From Intestinimonas massiliensis (ex Afouda et al. 2020) (GTDB taxonomy: Bacteria > Bacillota > Clostridia > Oscillospirales > Oscillospiraceae), in contig NZ_LN869529.1 of the NCBI RefSeq assembly GCF_001244995.1, positions 131,454-195,453 on the forward strand: a DNA stretch of 64,000 bases, written 5' to 3'. The notes under the pieces were generated by a model, which saw only the letters and a list, made by a program, of their open reading frames with translations, ran no database searches and was not told where the DNA came from. Below, piece after piece: positions 1 to 9,037 of the stretch (position 1 is its first letter; every line of letters begins with the position of its first letter). Made by a program: the position numbers and the translations under genes.

Positions 1-696
1 GGGCTTCACAGCCTCGCGGGTCCAGACGCCAGTGAAGGTCAGGCCGCCCTGGACCATCTCGATCTGGGTGTTGGGGGCAACATCGACGCCGTTTAGCTGC
101 CAGGTCTGGAACTTCCAGATGTAATCGCCAACCGTGACGTCCTCAGGCTTTGCCGCCGTCGTGACCTTCTGGCCGACGGAGTAGGTGTAGCTGTTGGTGG
201 GCAGGGTGGCCATGACCTCGGCGGGAACGCTGTTGTCATAGCTGTAGGTGACGCCGTACTCGCACTCCACGTCGATGGCGGGCAAGGAGGTTGCCAACGG
301 GGCATCCCAACGGGTGCCGTTCCAAGTCATATTAAAGGAGATCGAATCATCAACGGCGGAGTGCTTCTCGCCGACTTTCTCAGAATATGCATCCGCATAT
401 TTCGAGGTGGACACAGTGATGGGGCAGACATAGCTGTCGCCGCTCTGGGACACCGTGCCGATGGAAGCGGTATCCGCGATCTGATAGACGGACACCGCAG
501 TATGTCCGGCGCCCTCGGTGACGCACTGAACGGTATAGGCGGTGGGGAGATCGGTTGCGGCAGGCGCGTCGGGAGCCGTTTCACCGGGCTGGTCACCACC
601 TCTGATAGCGCCCGCAAATGCTGCGGTGGGGAAAAGTCCCAGCAACATCACGCAGCACAGCAGCGTACTCATCAGTTTAGTTATTCTCTTCTTCAT
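1..696 (-). CDS. Secreted surface protein with SHIRT-like domain, C-terminus outside window
   Basis: The leftward frame stays open from an ATG at 696 to the window edge (232 codons). An AGGAGG lies about 6 bases before the ATG and decides the start. Residues 1-28 form a classic signal peptide: MKKR, a hydrophobic core LLCCVMLLGLF, then an AFA cleavage site. A Pro/Ala-rich linker follows. Around residues 148-232 the pattern VTYSYD, an aromatic-rich middle and W..FQTW.LNG resembles the SHIRT domain of cell-wall adhesins. The protein is therefore probably exported and perhaps wall-anchored, but any LPXTG or further repeats lie outside the window. Upstream is a possible invertible promoter next to a serine recombinase. 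The domain name rests on motif memory only. Confidence 0.7.
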   Translation of the reverse strand, partial: MKKRITKLMSTLLCCVMLLGLFPTAAFAGAIRGGDQPGETAPDAPAATDLPTAYTVQCVTEGAGHTAVSVYQIADTASIGTVSQSGDSYVCPITVSTSKYADAYSEKVGEKHSAVDDSISFNMTWNGTRWDAPLATSLPAIDVECEYGVTYSYDNSVPAEVMATLPTNSYTYSVGQKVTTAAKPEDVTVGDYIWKFQTWQLNGVDVAPNTQIEMVQGGLTFTGVWTREAVKP

Positions 697-927
697 TTTT
701 TTCCTCCTCATCGTTAAAATAGCGGGTATTTCATATGCGCTCTCTGGCGACGCCGCAGTTTTGGGAGAGCCCTCTATAATTTGCGAGAAAGCCTCCTGGC
801 GGGCGGTTTTTGTTTCGACGCTCCTTAAGCGGCGTTGCCGCATTCACATTCATATATGCCCATCACCACCTTTCCCGCGAGGCTGCCGTTTTCCAGCAGA
901 TGTTTCCATGGGTTCAAGTGGCAAAAT
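697..927. other. Leader region upstream of the surface protein; no gene
   Basis: No convincing gene lies between the surface protein start and the left inverted repeat. On the minus strand it holds only the AGGAGG ribosome binding site next to 696 and AT-rich TTATAG-like sequence near 780 without a good -35. I recognise no riboswitch or terminator. It would serve as a long 5' leader if transcription enters from the repeat-bounded segment on the right. Confidence 0.4.
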
Positions 928-1069
928 GTGTACCTTTTGACACTTGCTCTTTTGGGGCGTAATTAGGAAAAGGTTGCAGACTCTGTCAAGAAAAATGACG
1001 GAAATGCTTGCTCTTGAGCTGGGGTTGTGCTATGATTTCTTATGTATAAGTGGCTATCAAAAGGTACAC
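928..1069. repeat. Inverted-repeat-bounded segment, candidate invertible promoter
   Basis: A 13-base sequence, GTGTACCTTTTGA, at 928-940 recurs as its exact reverse complement at 1057-1069, leaving 116 bases between. The segment lies between the surface protein leader and the 3' end of a serine recombinase gene. It contains a rightward promoter (1008-1036) and a leftward TTGACA (984-989) with a poor -10. The arrangement resembles Hin/fim-type phase switches, where the recombinase inverts a promoter between short inverted repeats. Inversion itself is inferred. Paired operator sites are the main alternative. Confidence 0.5.
1008..1036 (+). promoter_or_regulatory. Extended -10 promoter inside the inverted-repeat segment
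   Basis: TTGCTC, a 17-base spacer, then TATGAT preceded by TG (extended -10). As read here it points into the 3' end of the recombinase gene, so it drives no sense gene. If the segment flipped, the promoter would point toward the surface protein at 696. Confidence 0.45.
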
Positions 1070-1085
1070 CTTGCGGTAGCTACTG

Positions 1086-2150
<1,065 letters not shown>

Positions 2151-2189
2151 GGCACCATATCCAGCAAAAGCTGAATATGGTGCCTTTTT
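2151..2189. terminator. Strong intrinsic terminator, probably bidirectional
   Basis: Fifteen-base arms 2151-2165 and 2170-2184 with one mismatch and an AAAA loop, flanked by A and T tracts so it works on either strand. No recognised plus-strand gene ends here, so its partner gene may be lost. Confidence 0.75.
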
Positions 2190-2293
2190 CATTAGCCAAT
2201 CCCCGTCTGACAGATGCTCATTTCGTAATTTCGGCCTAAACCTGTTTTACAAACACCTGCTTAAAGCCCGGGGGCGGTTATTAATAGGAGCAA

Positions 2294-3715
2294 TCAGAGG
2301 GTGTAGCAGACCTTTCCGGGGTTGAGGATCATCTTGGGATCGAAGACCTTCTTGATCTCCTCCATGAGGCGCATATTGACGGGCCCCACGGACTCGGCCA
2401 GGTACTCCACCTTGCCCATGCCGATGCCGTGCTCGCCGGAGATCTGGCCGCCCAGCTCGGTGGTCTTGGCGTAGAGCTTGCGCATGAACTGGTCCACCTG
2501 CTTGACGAAGGCGTCCATCTCCATGTCCACGGAGCAGGTGTAAACGTGCAGGTTGCCGTCGCCGGCGTGGCCGAACATCTTGACCTCAAAGTCGAACTCC
2601 TTGTCGATCTCCTTGATGTAGAGCACGAAGTCGGCGATCTTGGAGACGGGGACGACCACGTCGCACTCGTCCAGCAGCTTGGTCTGCTCCTCGATGCCCT
2701 CCAGGAAGGAGGAGCGGGCGGCCCAGGCGTCCTTCATCTTGGCGGGGGTGTCGGCCACCAGGACGTCCATGGCGCCGGCCTCGACCACCAGCTCGGCGGC
2801 CTGCTCCACCAGGGCGTCGATGGCGTCCTGGGTGTTGGCGTCGAAGGTCACCAGCAGATAGGCGCCCACGTCCTGCCCGCCGATGTTGCGGGGGAACACG
2901 GCCTTGCCCAGATACTCCTCGGAGGAGATGAGGATCTCTCGCTCAAAGAACTCCAGAGCCTGGGGGTCCATGTGGGCCTTCTTGAACAGGGGCACGGTGG
3001 AGATGCAGGTGGCCAGGTCCTCGAAGGGGCAGATGAGGCTGACGGTCTGCTTGGGGGCGGGGATGAGCTTGAGGGTCAGCTCGGTGATGATGCCGAGGGT
3101 GCCCTCGGAGCCGATGATGAGGTTGAGCAGGGAGTAGCCGGAGGAGGTCTTGGAGACGGTGGCGCCCATCTTGACGATCTCGCCGGTGGGCAGGACCACG
3201 GTCATGGCCCGGACATAGTCGCGGGTGGCGCCGTACTTGACGGCCCGCATGCCGCCGGCGTTGGTGGAGACGTTGCCGCCCAGCGTGGCAAACTTCTCGC
3301 CGGGATCGGGGGGATACAGCAGGCCCTGCTTCAGGGCGTCCTCAGCCAGGTCGTTGAGCAGCACGCCGGGCTGGACCCGGACGACAAAGTTGTCGGTATC
3401 ATATTCCAGGATCTGCTTCATGCGCATGGTGCACAGCACCACACCGCCGGCGATGGGGGTACAGGCACCCACCAGGCCGGTGCCGGCGCCGCGGCAGGTC
3501 ACGGGGATGTTGTTGTCATAGCAGACCTTCATGATGGCGGAGACCTCTTCGGTGCTCAGCACATCAATGGAGACGTCGGGCATCTTGGTGCCGTAGATGG
3601 GCATCTCGTCGCGGGAGTAGTCGGGGTTGACGTCCGCGCCCACGACGACGCGGTCGCCGGAGATCTTCTTCAGCTCTTCGATGATTTCAGGGGTGACTGG
3701 ATTGTAGGTTGCCAT
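2294..3715 (-). CDS. FAD-binding 2-hydroxyacid dehydrogenase (GlcD / D-lactate dehydrogenase type)
   Basis: A 473-residue flavoprotein that oxidises a 2-hydroxyacid, probably D-lactate, to the 2-oxoacid. The N-terminal PCMH FAD domain shows TCRGAGTGLVGA near residue 60 and GGNVSTNAGGMRAVKYG near 145. The C-terminal FAD-oxidase domain shows MFGHAGDGNLHVY and ends with SGEHGIGMGKVEYL and DPKMILNPGKV. The ATG at 3715 has AGGAGG 7 bases upstream, preferred over the in-frame ATG at 3742. It is the last gene of the leftward lactate operon after larA and lctP. No etfAB lies alongside, so the electron acceptor is not visible here. Confidence 0.9.
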   Translation of the reverse strand: MATYNPVTPEIIEELKKISGDRVVVGADVNPDYSRDEMPIYGTKMPDVSIDVLSTEEVSAIMKVCYDNNIPVTCRGAGTGLVGACTPIAGGVVLCTMRMKQILEYDTDNFVVRVQPGVLLNDLAEDALKQGLLYPPDPGEKFATLGGNVSTNAGGMRAVKYGATRDYVRAMTVVLPTGEIVKMGATVSKTSSGYSLLNLIIGSEGTLGIITELTLKLIPAPKQTVSLICPFEDLATCISTVPLFKKAHMDPQALEFFEREILISSEEYLGKAVFPRNIGGQDVGAYLLVTFDANTQDAIDALVEQAAELVVEAGAMDVLVADTPAKMKDAWAARSSFLEGIEEQTKLLDECDVVVPVSKIADFVLYIKEIDKEFDFEVKMFGHAGDGNLHVYTCSVDMEMDAFVKQVDQFMRKLYAKTTELGGQISGEHGIGMGKVEYLAESVGPVNMRLMEEIKKVFDPKMILNPGKVCYTL

Positions 3716-3754
3716 ATGGATTCCTCCTAACGTATTTTTCAACGGTCGGCGTCT

Positions 3755-5023
3755 TTACTCCTCCACGATGACGGAGATGCCGTTGGGGATGACCACGGTG
3801 TGGGCGTCCTTGCCCTTGAGGGCGTAGGCCCGGTCCAGAGCAGTCTCCAGGTCGGGGGCGTACTCCAGCTTCATGTCCTCCACAAACTGCCTGGCGGAGG
3901 GGTCGGAGACGAAGATGATATGGTGCTTGCACATCATGCGCACCAGGATCTGGTACTCCCACTGGTCGGGGTTGGTCTGCTCCATGGGGATCTTGAGGGT
4001 CTCCTCCTGGAGCTTCTCCGGGGATTCACAGTCCTTCAGAGCCCGGTAGAAGCCCTCGCCGCCGGTGCCGTCGTTGCAGCGGGAGCAGATGATGAGCACG
4101 GCGCCGGGAGCGGCGGCGGACTCGGCGGCGGTCAGGCCCTTGACGCTCTGGTACATGTTCTGATCCAGGGGCGCGCCGCCGTTGGAGGTGATGACCACGT
4201 CGCCCCGCTTCTGGGGCTTCACCCGGCAGTAGCCCTTCAGGAACGCACAGCCAGTCTCATGGGCCTTGACGTAGTTGCCGGCAAAGGCGGCGACTACCTT
4301 CTTGTCCTCGTCGATGATGACGTTGACGATGTAGGCCAGCTTGGCCTGCCGGGCGGCGTCCACCATGTCGATGTGCAGGGGGTTGCCCTTCAGCACGCCG
4401 GTGCGGGCGCAGTCGGAGGCGATGAACTTGGCGCAGTGGTTGCCCAGCACCGTCACCTGATCGCACACGCCGGGCAGCACGCTCTTGCGGCCGCCGGAGA
4501 AGCCGGCGAAGAAGTGGGGCTCGATAAAGCCCTCGCTGACCAGCAGCTCGGTCTCGGCCGCCACCTTGTCGATGACCAGCCGGGCCCCGGAGGGCAGCAC
4601 GCCGATCTCCACGTTGCTGGCCGGGTCCTGGCTGTCATGGATGACGATCTTCTCCTCCGCCACGATCTTTTCGCCCAGCTTTTGGATGAGCTCGTCCTTG
4701 CTGGTGGGGCGGTGGAAGCCGGTGGCCACCAGCAGGGTGATGTCGATATCGGGGCTGCCCTGCCGCAGCTCGGCGAGCATGAAGGGGATGATGTGCTTGC
4801 TGGGCACCGGACGGGTATGGTCGCTGATGATGATGGTGCAGGTCTTTTTGCCCTTGGCCAGCTCGGACAGCTTGGGAGAGTCGATGGGCTTGGCCATGGC
4901 CTCCAGCACCAGCTCGTCCTCGCTCTTCGTCGCCTTCAGCTCGCCGATCCCGGACTCCAGAACCTCCACGCCCTCCAGGCTCCGCACCCAGGGTATCCCG
5001 CTGGTTCCGTACGCGATTTGCAT
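3755..5023 (-). CDS. larA: Nickel-pincer lactate racemase LarA (DUF2088 family)
   Basis: A 422-residue LarA-family protein expected to interconvert L- and D-lactate using a nickel-pincer nucleotide bound to a lysine. Family marks are SDHTRPVP near residue 70, ATGFHRPT near 105 and HFFAGFSGGRKSVLPG near 170-185, whose Lys matches the cofactor-bound one, followed by GNHCAKF. It sits between the permease and the FAD dehydrogenase, so together they can import either lactate isomer, equilibrate it and oxidise it. The cofactor genes larB, larC and larE are not in the window. LarA homologues act on other 2-hydroxyacids too, so lactate rests on the permease next door. Confidence 0.88.
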   Translation of the reverse strand: MQIAYGTSGIPWVRSLEGVEVLESGIGELKATKSEDELVLEAMAKPIDSPKLSELAKGKKTCTIIISDHTRPVPSKHIIPFMLAELRQGSPDIDITLLVATGFHRPTSKDELIQKLGEKIVAEEKIVIHDSQDPASNVEIGVLPSGARLVIDKVAAETELLVSEGFIEPHFFAGFSGGRKSVLPGVCDQVTVLGNHCAKFIASDCARTGVLKGNPLHIDMVDAARQAKLAYIVNVIIDEDKKVVAAFAGNYVKAHETGCAFLKGYCRVKPQKRGDVVITSNGGAPLDQNMYQSVKGLTAAESAAAPGAVLIICSRCNDGTGGEGFYRALKDCESPEKLQEETLKIPMEQTNPDQWEYQILVRMMCKHHIIFVSDPSARQFVEDMKLEYAPDLETALDRAYALKGKDAHTVVIPNGISVIVEE

Positions 5024-5105
5024 GGTATTCCTCCTTTAATAAGCAGTTGCATGGCTCCGTCTGCTGGCCAGGCTGGATGGCGTGGCCGAACAGAGTGAGA
5101 TCGGG

Positions 5106-6656
5106 TCAGCCGATGCTGAACCAATAGACGCCGGCGTAAGAGAAGACGCACAGGAAGACCAGGAAGATGGCGCAGTAGACGATGGCCTTCCGAATGATGA
5201 TGCCGTCGGAGCCCACGCAGCCGGTGGCCGCAGCGGCCATGGCGATGGACTGGGGCGAGATGACCTTGCCTACTGTAGCACCGGCGGCGTTGGCGGCCAC
5301 CAGCCACTCCTGGCTCAGCCCCAGTGTGGAGGCGGTCTGTGCCTGCAGGGCGCTGAACAGGGTGCAGGAGGAGGTGACGCTGCCGGTGATAAAGGTACCG
5401 ATGCCGCCGATGATGGGGGCGAACAGGGGATACAGAGAGCCGGTGAGGGCCACCATGCCGGTGGCGATATCGGCCACCATGCCGGCATAGCCCATGACCT
5501 TGGCGATGGCGATAATGGAGACGATGGTGATGATGGACTTAAACATCTGCTTCAGGGAGGCGCCCAACACGCCTGCCATATCGGAAATCGAGGCGCCCTG
5601 GATGAGGCCGCCGATGACGCCGGACAGGAAAATCAGCACGCCGGGGGTGTTGATCCAGGAGAAAGTATACATGGCCGTCCGCTCACCGGCGGCGTTAATG
5701 TAGATGGGCACGGCGCTCTTGATGGCGGACAGGGGGGCGTTGATGGCGGGGAACAGCTTGGAGGTGAGCAGCATGGAGACGAACATGAGGAGGAAGGGGC
5801 TCCACGCCTTGACCATATCGGCGGTGGAGAGCTGCTTCATTTTTTCACGGGCGGCGTCGGCGCCGTCCATGTAGTATTCCTTATCCGTGGTCTTGTTGAC
5901 GGTTTTAGCCATGGCGAAGGTGGCCACCAGAGAGCCGATGGCGCCCACCAGGGTGCTCAGCTCGGGGCCGACAAAGGCGCCGATAAGATAGGCCGGAACG
6001 GCAAAGGCCAGGCCGGAAACCAGGGTGGTGGCCCACACGCCCTTGAGCTTGCCCGCCAAGCGCACCATAAAGATGGGGCAGACCACGATCAGCACGAAGA
6101 GCTGCAGAACAGCAAAGCCGCTGACGGTGGTGGCGTTGAGATTGGTCAGGCTGGCGCCGGTGATGACGGGGATGCCGATGGCGCCCAGCTCCGCTACGGG
6201 GACGTTGGACAGCAGACAGATGATGCAGGACTGGATGGGATTAAAGCCCAGGCCCACCAGGATGGCGGCGGGGATGGCCACGGAGGTGCCAAAGCCGGAG
6301 GCGCCCTCCAAGAAACCGCCAAAGCCCCATGCGATGATGAGGACCTGGATACGGCGGTCGGCGGAGATGGCGGTCAGGGTAGTCTTGATGGTATCCATGC
6401 CGCCAGTTTTGACTGACAGGTTATAGACGAAAATAGCGGCGATGACGATGATGCCGATGGGCCAGACGGCCATGGCCACGCCCTCCAGGGCGGCGGTCAG
6501 AGCGCTGACCACGGGCATATGCCAGTTGAACAGGGCCAGCACGATGGTGATGGCCAAACCGATGGGACAGCAGATGTGGCCCGGCAGCTTCAAAACGACA
6601 AAGCCTATGATCAGCCAGGCGATGGTAATCAGTGCGATCAAATAATCAAAGCTCAT
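5106..6656 (-). CDS. lctP: L-lactate permease
   Basis: A 516-residue polytopic membrane protein of the LctP/LldP family that imports lactate with protons. The sequence is hydrophobic throughout, with the family stretch WGFGGFLEGASGFGTSVAIPAAIL and LLSNVPVAELGAIGIPV in the first half. GTFITGSVTSSCTLFSALQAQTA and TVGKVISPQSIAMAAAATG lie near the end. The ATG at 6656 has AAGGAT at a proper distance, and the in-frame ATG at 6710 lacks a ribosome site. It is the first gene of the operon lctP-larA-FAD dehydrogenase and is divergent from a LysR regulator. Confidence 0.93.
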   Translation of the reverse strand: MSFDYLIALITIAWLIIGFVVLKLPGHICCPIGLAITIVLALFNWHMPVVSALTAALEGVAMAVWPIGIIVIAAIFVYNLSVKTGGMDTIKTTLTAISADRRIQVLIIAWGFGGFLEGASGFGTSVAIPAAILVGLGFNPIQSCIICLLSNVPVAELGAIGIPVITGASLTNLNATTVSGFAVLQLFVLIVVCPIFMVRLAGKLKGVWATTLVSGLAFAVPAYLIGAFVGPELSTLVGAIGSLVATFAMAKTVNKTTDKEYYMDGADAAREKMKQLSTADMVKAWSPFLLMFVSMLLTSKLFPAINAPLSAIKSAVPIYINAAGERTAMYTFSWINTPGVLIFLSGVIGGLIQGASISDMAGVLGASLKQMFKSIITIVSIIAIAKVMGYAGMVADIATGMVALTGSLYPLFAPIIGGIGTFITGSVTSSCTLFSALQAQTASTLGLSQEWLVAANAAGATVGKVISPQSIAMAAAATGCVGSDGIIIRKAIVYCAIFLVFLCVFSYAGVYWFSIG

Positions 6657-6920
6657 GTTCCATCCTTCTTTCCAATGATTGTGGCAGGCCCGCACTGTGT
6701 TCAGCGCCACCCTTCACAGATACAGCCGGGGGATGCGGGGCGGGATAGCGGGGTGGCGGACAGACGGCTCCCCAAGCCCCCTGGACCCCGCTGTCCTTTG
6801 TCTAAAACGATCATACCTCCTTGCCTTTTCCTCAACGCGAGTATATACTATGAACATAAATAATGAAAGCCAATTTTCCTAATGTAAAAATAAGCGTAAC
6901 TTATGAAATGGGGGACCGGA
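6657..6920. promoter_or_regulatory. Divergent control region between lctP and its LysR-type neighbour
   Basis: About 260 bases separate the two start codons. A perfect palindrome AGTATATACT lies at 6840-6849 in AT-rich sequence that also holds TATACT on both strands. It is a plausible shared promoter and LysR binding area. No further element is certain. Confidence 0.4.
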
Positions 6921-7796
6921 TTGGAACGGTATTTTGCCCTGCTGAAAATTTTGGAGATCGGCAGCTTTACCAAGGCGGCCGAAGCCATGGGGTATTCCCA
7001 GTCGGCGGTGAGCCAGATGGTGCAGTCGCTGGAGTCAGAGCTGTCGCTGAAGCTGCTCTACCGCTCCCGCAACGGCATCAAGCTGACCCCGGAGGGAGAG
7101 GCCCTCCTTCCATACATCCAGAGGACGGTCAACCACTACAACGCCATGCTGGAAAAGACCCGGGAGCTGAAGGGCCTGAACGGCGGCCTGATCCGGATCG
7201 GCACCCTGTCCAGCGTCTCCAGCCAGTGGCTGCCCGGGCTCATCAAGGACTTTCAGACCCTGTACCCCAAGGTCCACTTTCTGCTGCACCAGGGGGACTA
7301 CACCACCATCCCGGCCTGGGTCCGGGCGGGGGAGATCGACTTCGGCTTCGTCAACCCGGACGCGGAGAGTGTCCGCGGCCTGCACACCATTTTTGTCACC
7401 AGCGGAGGGCACAAGGCTATTCTCCACCCCGACCACCCTCTGGCCGCCCAGCCGTGGGTCACCCTGGAGCAGTTGGCCAAGGAGACCTTCCTGCTGCTGG
7501 AGGAGGGGTGCCTCAGCGAGCCTCTGGAGGCCTTCCGCACCCTGGGACTGGAGCCACGGGTGGAGCTGCGGATGCACGACAACTTTTCCATCTGCTCCAT
7601 GGTGGAGGCCAATGTGGGAGTCAGCATCCTGCCCGAGCTGGCCCTCAGAAAGATGAACTTCCGCATCGTGCAGCTCCCCACCGTGCCGCCCGTCATCCGC
7701 CGGGTGTCGCTGGTGATGAAGGACCCCGATATCCTGCCCATCGCCAGCCGGTACTTCATCGAGTTCTTCCTCAAGCGGGCGGACACCCTGCCGTAG
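6921..7796 (+). CDS. LysR-family transcriptional regulator
   Basis: A 291-residue LysR regulator. The winged HTH is at residues 1-60 (FTKAAEAMGYSQSAVSQMVQSLESEL, then YRSRNGIKLTPEGEALLPY) and is followed by a substrate-binding domain opening at GGLIRIGTLSSVSSQWLP. A TTG at 6921 preceded by GGGGGA fits the family start (MERYFALLKI) better than the ATG at 6903, which would place extra residues before the first helix. It is divergent from lctP, so it probably senses lactate or a relative and controls the lactate operon and itself. That role is inferred from position. Confidence 0.88.
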   Translation: MERYFALLKILEIGSFTKAAEAMGYSQSAVSQMVQSLESELSLKLLYRSRNGIKLTPEGEALLPYIQRTVNHYNAMLEKTRELKGLNGGLIRIGTLSSVSSQWLPGLIKDFQTLYPKVHFLLHQGDYTTIPAWVRAGEIDFGFVNPDAESVRGLHTIFVTSGGHKAILHPDHPLAAQPWVTLEQLAKETFLLLEEGCLSEPLEAFRTLGLEPRVELRMHDNFSICSMVEANVGVSILPELALRKMNFRIVQLPTVPPVIRRVSLVMKDPDILPIASRYFIEFFLKRADTLP

Positions 7797-7814
7797 GCCG
7801 GTGGGAGATGCGGC

Positions 7815-7843
7815 TTGTGCCCGGCGGTATTCCGTGGTACAAT
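7815..7843 (+). promoter_or_regulatory. Promoter for the DtxR-like regulator
   Basis: TTGTGC, a 17-base spacer and TACAAT, ending 38 bases before the TTG start codon at 7882. Confidence 0.5.
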
Positions 7844-7881
7844 AACGCACAGACCCCATGGCAGAAAGGAGCGGGTGACAC

Positions 7882-8262
7882 TTGACCATCAACGAGTCGG
7901 TCGAGGACTATCTGGAGGCCATTCTGGTGCTGAAGGAGAAGAACGGCATGGTCCGGTCCATCGACGTGGTACACCACATGAACTACAGCAAGCCCAGCAT
8001 CAGCCGGGCCATGAGCCGCCTGCGGGAAAACGGCTACATCACCATGGACCCGGAGGGCTGGCTGGGGCTGACCGACGCCGGGCGGGAGATCGCCGAGCGC
8101 ATCTACGAGCGCCACCGCCTGCTCACCGAGTGGCTGACCGCTCTGGGCGTGGACCCCGAGGTGGCCCGGGAGGACGCCTGCCGCATGGAGCACGACATCA
8201 GCGCCGAGACCTTCGACTGCATCCGGGCCCATATTCTCCGGAACGGCCAGAAGCGGAACTGA
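7882..8262 (+). CDS. DtxR/MntR-type metal-dependent regulator, short form
   Basis: A 126-residue iron- or manganese-dependent repressor homologue. The winged HTH is INESVEDYLEAILVLKEKNG, SIDVVHHMNYSKPSISRAMSRLRENGYI, and the dimer/metal region follows (RHRLLTEWLTALGVDPEVAREDACRMEHDIS). It lacks the SH3-like third domain of full DtxR, as MntR does. The start is TTG at 7882, 11 bases after AAGGAG. No in-frame ATG precedes the HTH. Two GTTAGC-type dyads lie just downstream, before the DUF3793 gene, and are its probable targets. A second short homologue ends the cluster at 9497-9880. Confidence 0.85.
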   Translation: MTINESVEDYLEAILVLKEKNGMVRSIDVVHHMNYSKPSISRAMSRLRENGYITMDPEGWLGLTDAGREIAERIYERHRLLTEWLTALGVDPEVAREDACRMEHDISAETFDCIRAHILRNGQKRN

Positions 8263-8289
8263 AAAAAGGCCGGGCGGGAGAAAAAAGAT

Positions 8290-8318
8290 TTGACAACCGA
8301 GGGCAGATGTGGTATCTT
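8290..8318 (+). promoter_or_regulatory. Promoter of the DUF3793-flavodoxin operon
   Basis: TTGACA, a 17-base spacer and TATCTT. A metal-regulator dyad begins 10 bases after the -10, so a bound repressor would cover the transcription start. Confidence 0.6.
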
Positions 8319-8328
8319 ATCCATACCG

Positions 8329-8346
8329 GTTAGCAAAAGCTAACCA
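8329..8346. promoter_or_regulatory. Operator dyad 1, DtxR-like
   Basis: A perfect inverted repeat GGTTAGC-4-GCTAACC just downstream of the -10 element. It resembles the TTAG..CTAA half-sites of DtxR/IdeR-type operators. Confidence 0.65.
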
Positions 8347-8381
8347 GGAAAAGGGCGGGCGCCTTTTTCTTTTGCATCAGA

Positions 8382-8397
8382 GTTAGCAGAAACTAAC
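8382..8397. promoter_or_regulatory. Operator dyad 2, DtxR-like
   Basis: GTTAG-6-CTAAC, the same half-sites and overall length as dyad 1, placed 3 bases before the ribosome site of the DUF3793 gene. Confidence 0.55.
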
Positions 8398-8412
8398 CAA
8401 GGGAGGGTGAGC

Positions 8413-8994
8413 ATGGGATCTGCGCGCTTTGAGGAGACGGTGGTCTATCACTGCTCCCCGGCGCTGGTGGGACTGAAGTCCGCCTGCCTCATTTCTCTGG
8501 CGGCGGAGCAGTATCCGGGGCTGGCGTCCATGGTGGAGGGCTATCGCGCCGCTCTGGAGGGGCGGGGCATCCGGTTCGAGCTGCTGTGCCGCTGCGACCG
8601 CCGGTTCCTGCTGTTGGTCTACCGACCCGCCCTGCTGGAGCGGCATCTGGCCCGGCCGGAGGTGGACCGCCTGCTGGTCCAGGCGGGCTACCCGGCGGAG
8701 GGGCCCCTGTCCGGGCGGCTGGCGTACCTGCGGCGGCGGCTGACGGCGGCGGGCGGCTTTCCCCATGAGATCGGCCTGTTTCTGGGCTACCCCGCCGAGG
8801 ATGTGCGGGCGTTTCAGGCACGGGGCGGCGCGGGGTGCAAGCTGTGCGGGTACTGGAAGGTCTACCACGACGTGGAGGAGGCCCGGCGGCAGTTTCGGCG
8901 CTTCGACCGCTGCCGGGACAGTCTCCTGGCCCGGCTGAGAGCCGGCATGACGCTTTCACAACTGTTCGGCGTCTCCGGGACGCTGGCGGCGTGA
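8413..8994 (+). CDS. DUF3793 family protein
   Basis: A 193-residue member of DUF3793, a family of Clostridia often found with iron-uptake and flavodoxin genes. The family hallmark is near residues 118-155: FPHEIGLFLGYPAEDVRAF, then CKLCGYWKVYHD. The ATG at 8413 follows GGGAGG by 6 bases; the GTG at 8407 is too close to that site. Biochemical function is unknown. The operator dyads upstream and the flavodoxin downstream suggest a role when iron is scarce. The CKLC pair could bind a metal, which is inference. Confidence 0.8.
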   Translation: MGSARFEETVVYHCSPALVGLKSACLISLAAEQYPGLASMVEGYRAALEGRGIRFELLCRCDRRFLLLVYRPALLERHLARPEVDRLLVQAGYPAEGPLSGRLAYLRRRLTAAGGFPHEIGLFLGYPAEDVRAFQARGGAGCKLCGYWKVYHDVEEARRQFRRFDRCRDSLLARLRAGMTLSQLFGVSGTLAA

Positions 8995-9037
8995 GATCAG
9001 AGCAACCCTTACATTCTATCAACAGGAGGTTTCCATT

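Noticed and set aside
697-927. Possible riboswitch (c-di-GMP-like GGCAA and AGGAGGC stretches) in the surface protein leader
   Set aside because: The pieces do not assemble into a known aptamer consensus or a paired structure that I could verify.
2429-3730. A 433-codon open frame on the plus strand, Gly/His/Val-rich
   Set aside because: It lies exactly antisense to the FAD dehydrogenase, has low-complexity composition typical of GC-rich antisense frames, and lacks a ribosome site.
3800-6416. Long plus-strand frames of more than 400 codons opposite larA and lctP
   Set aside because: Both are shadows of well-supported minus-strand genes and have no family resemblance.
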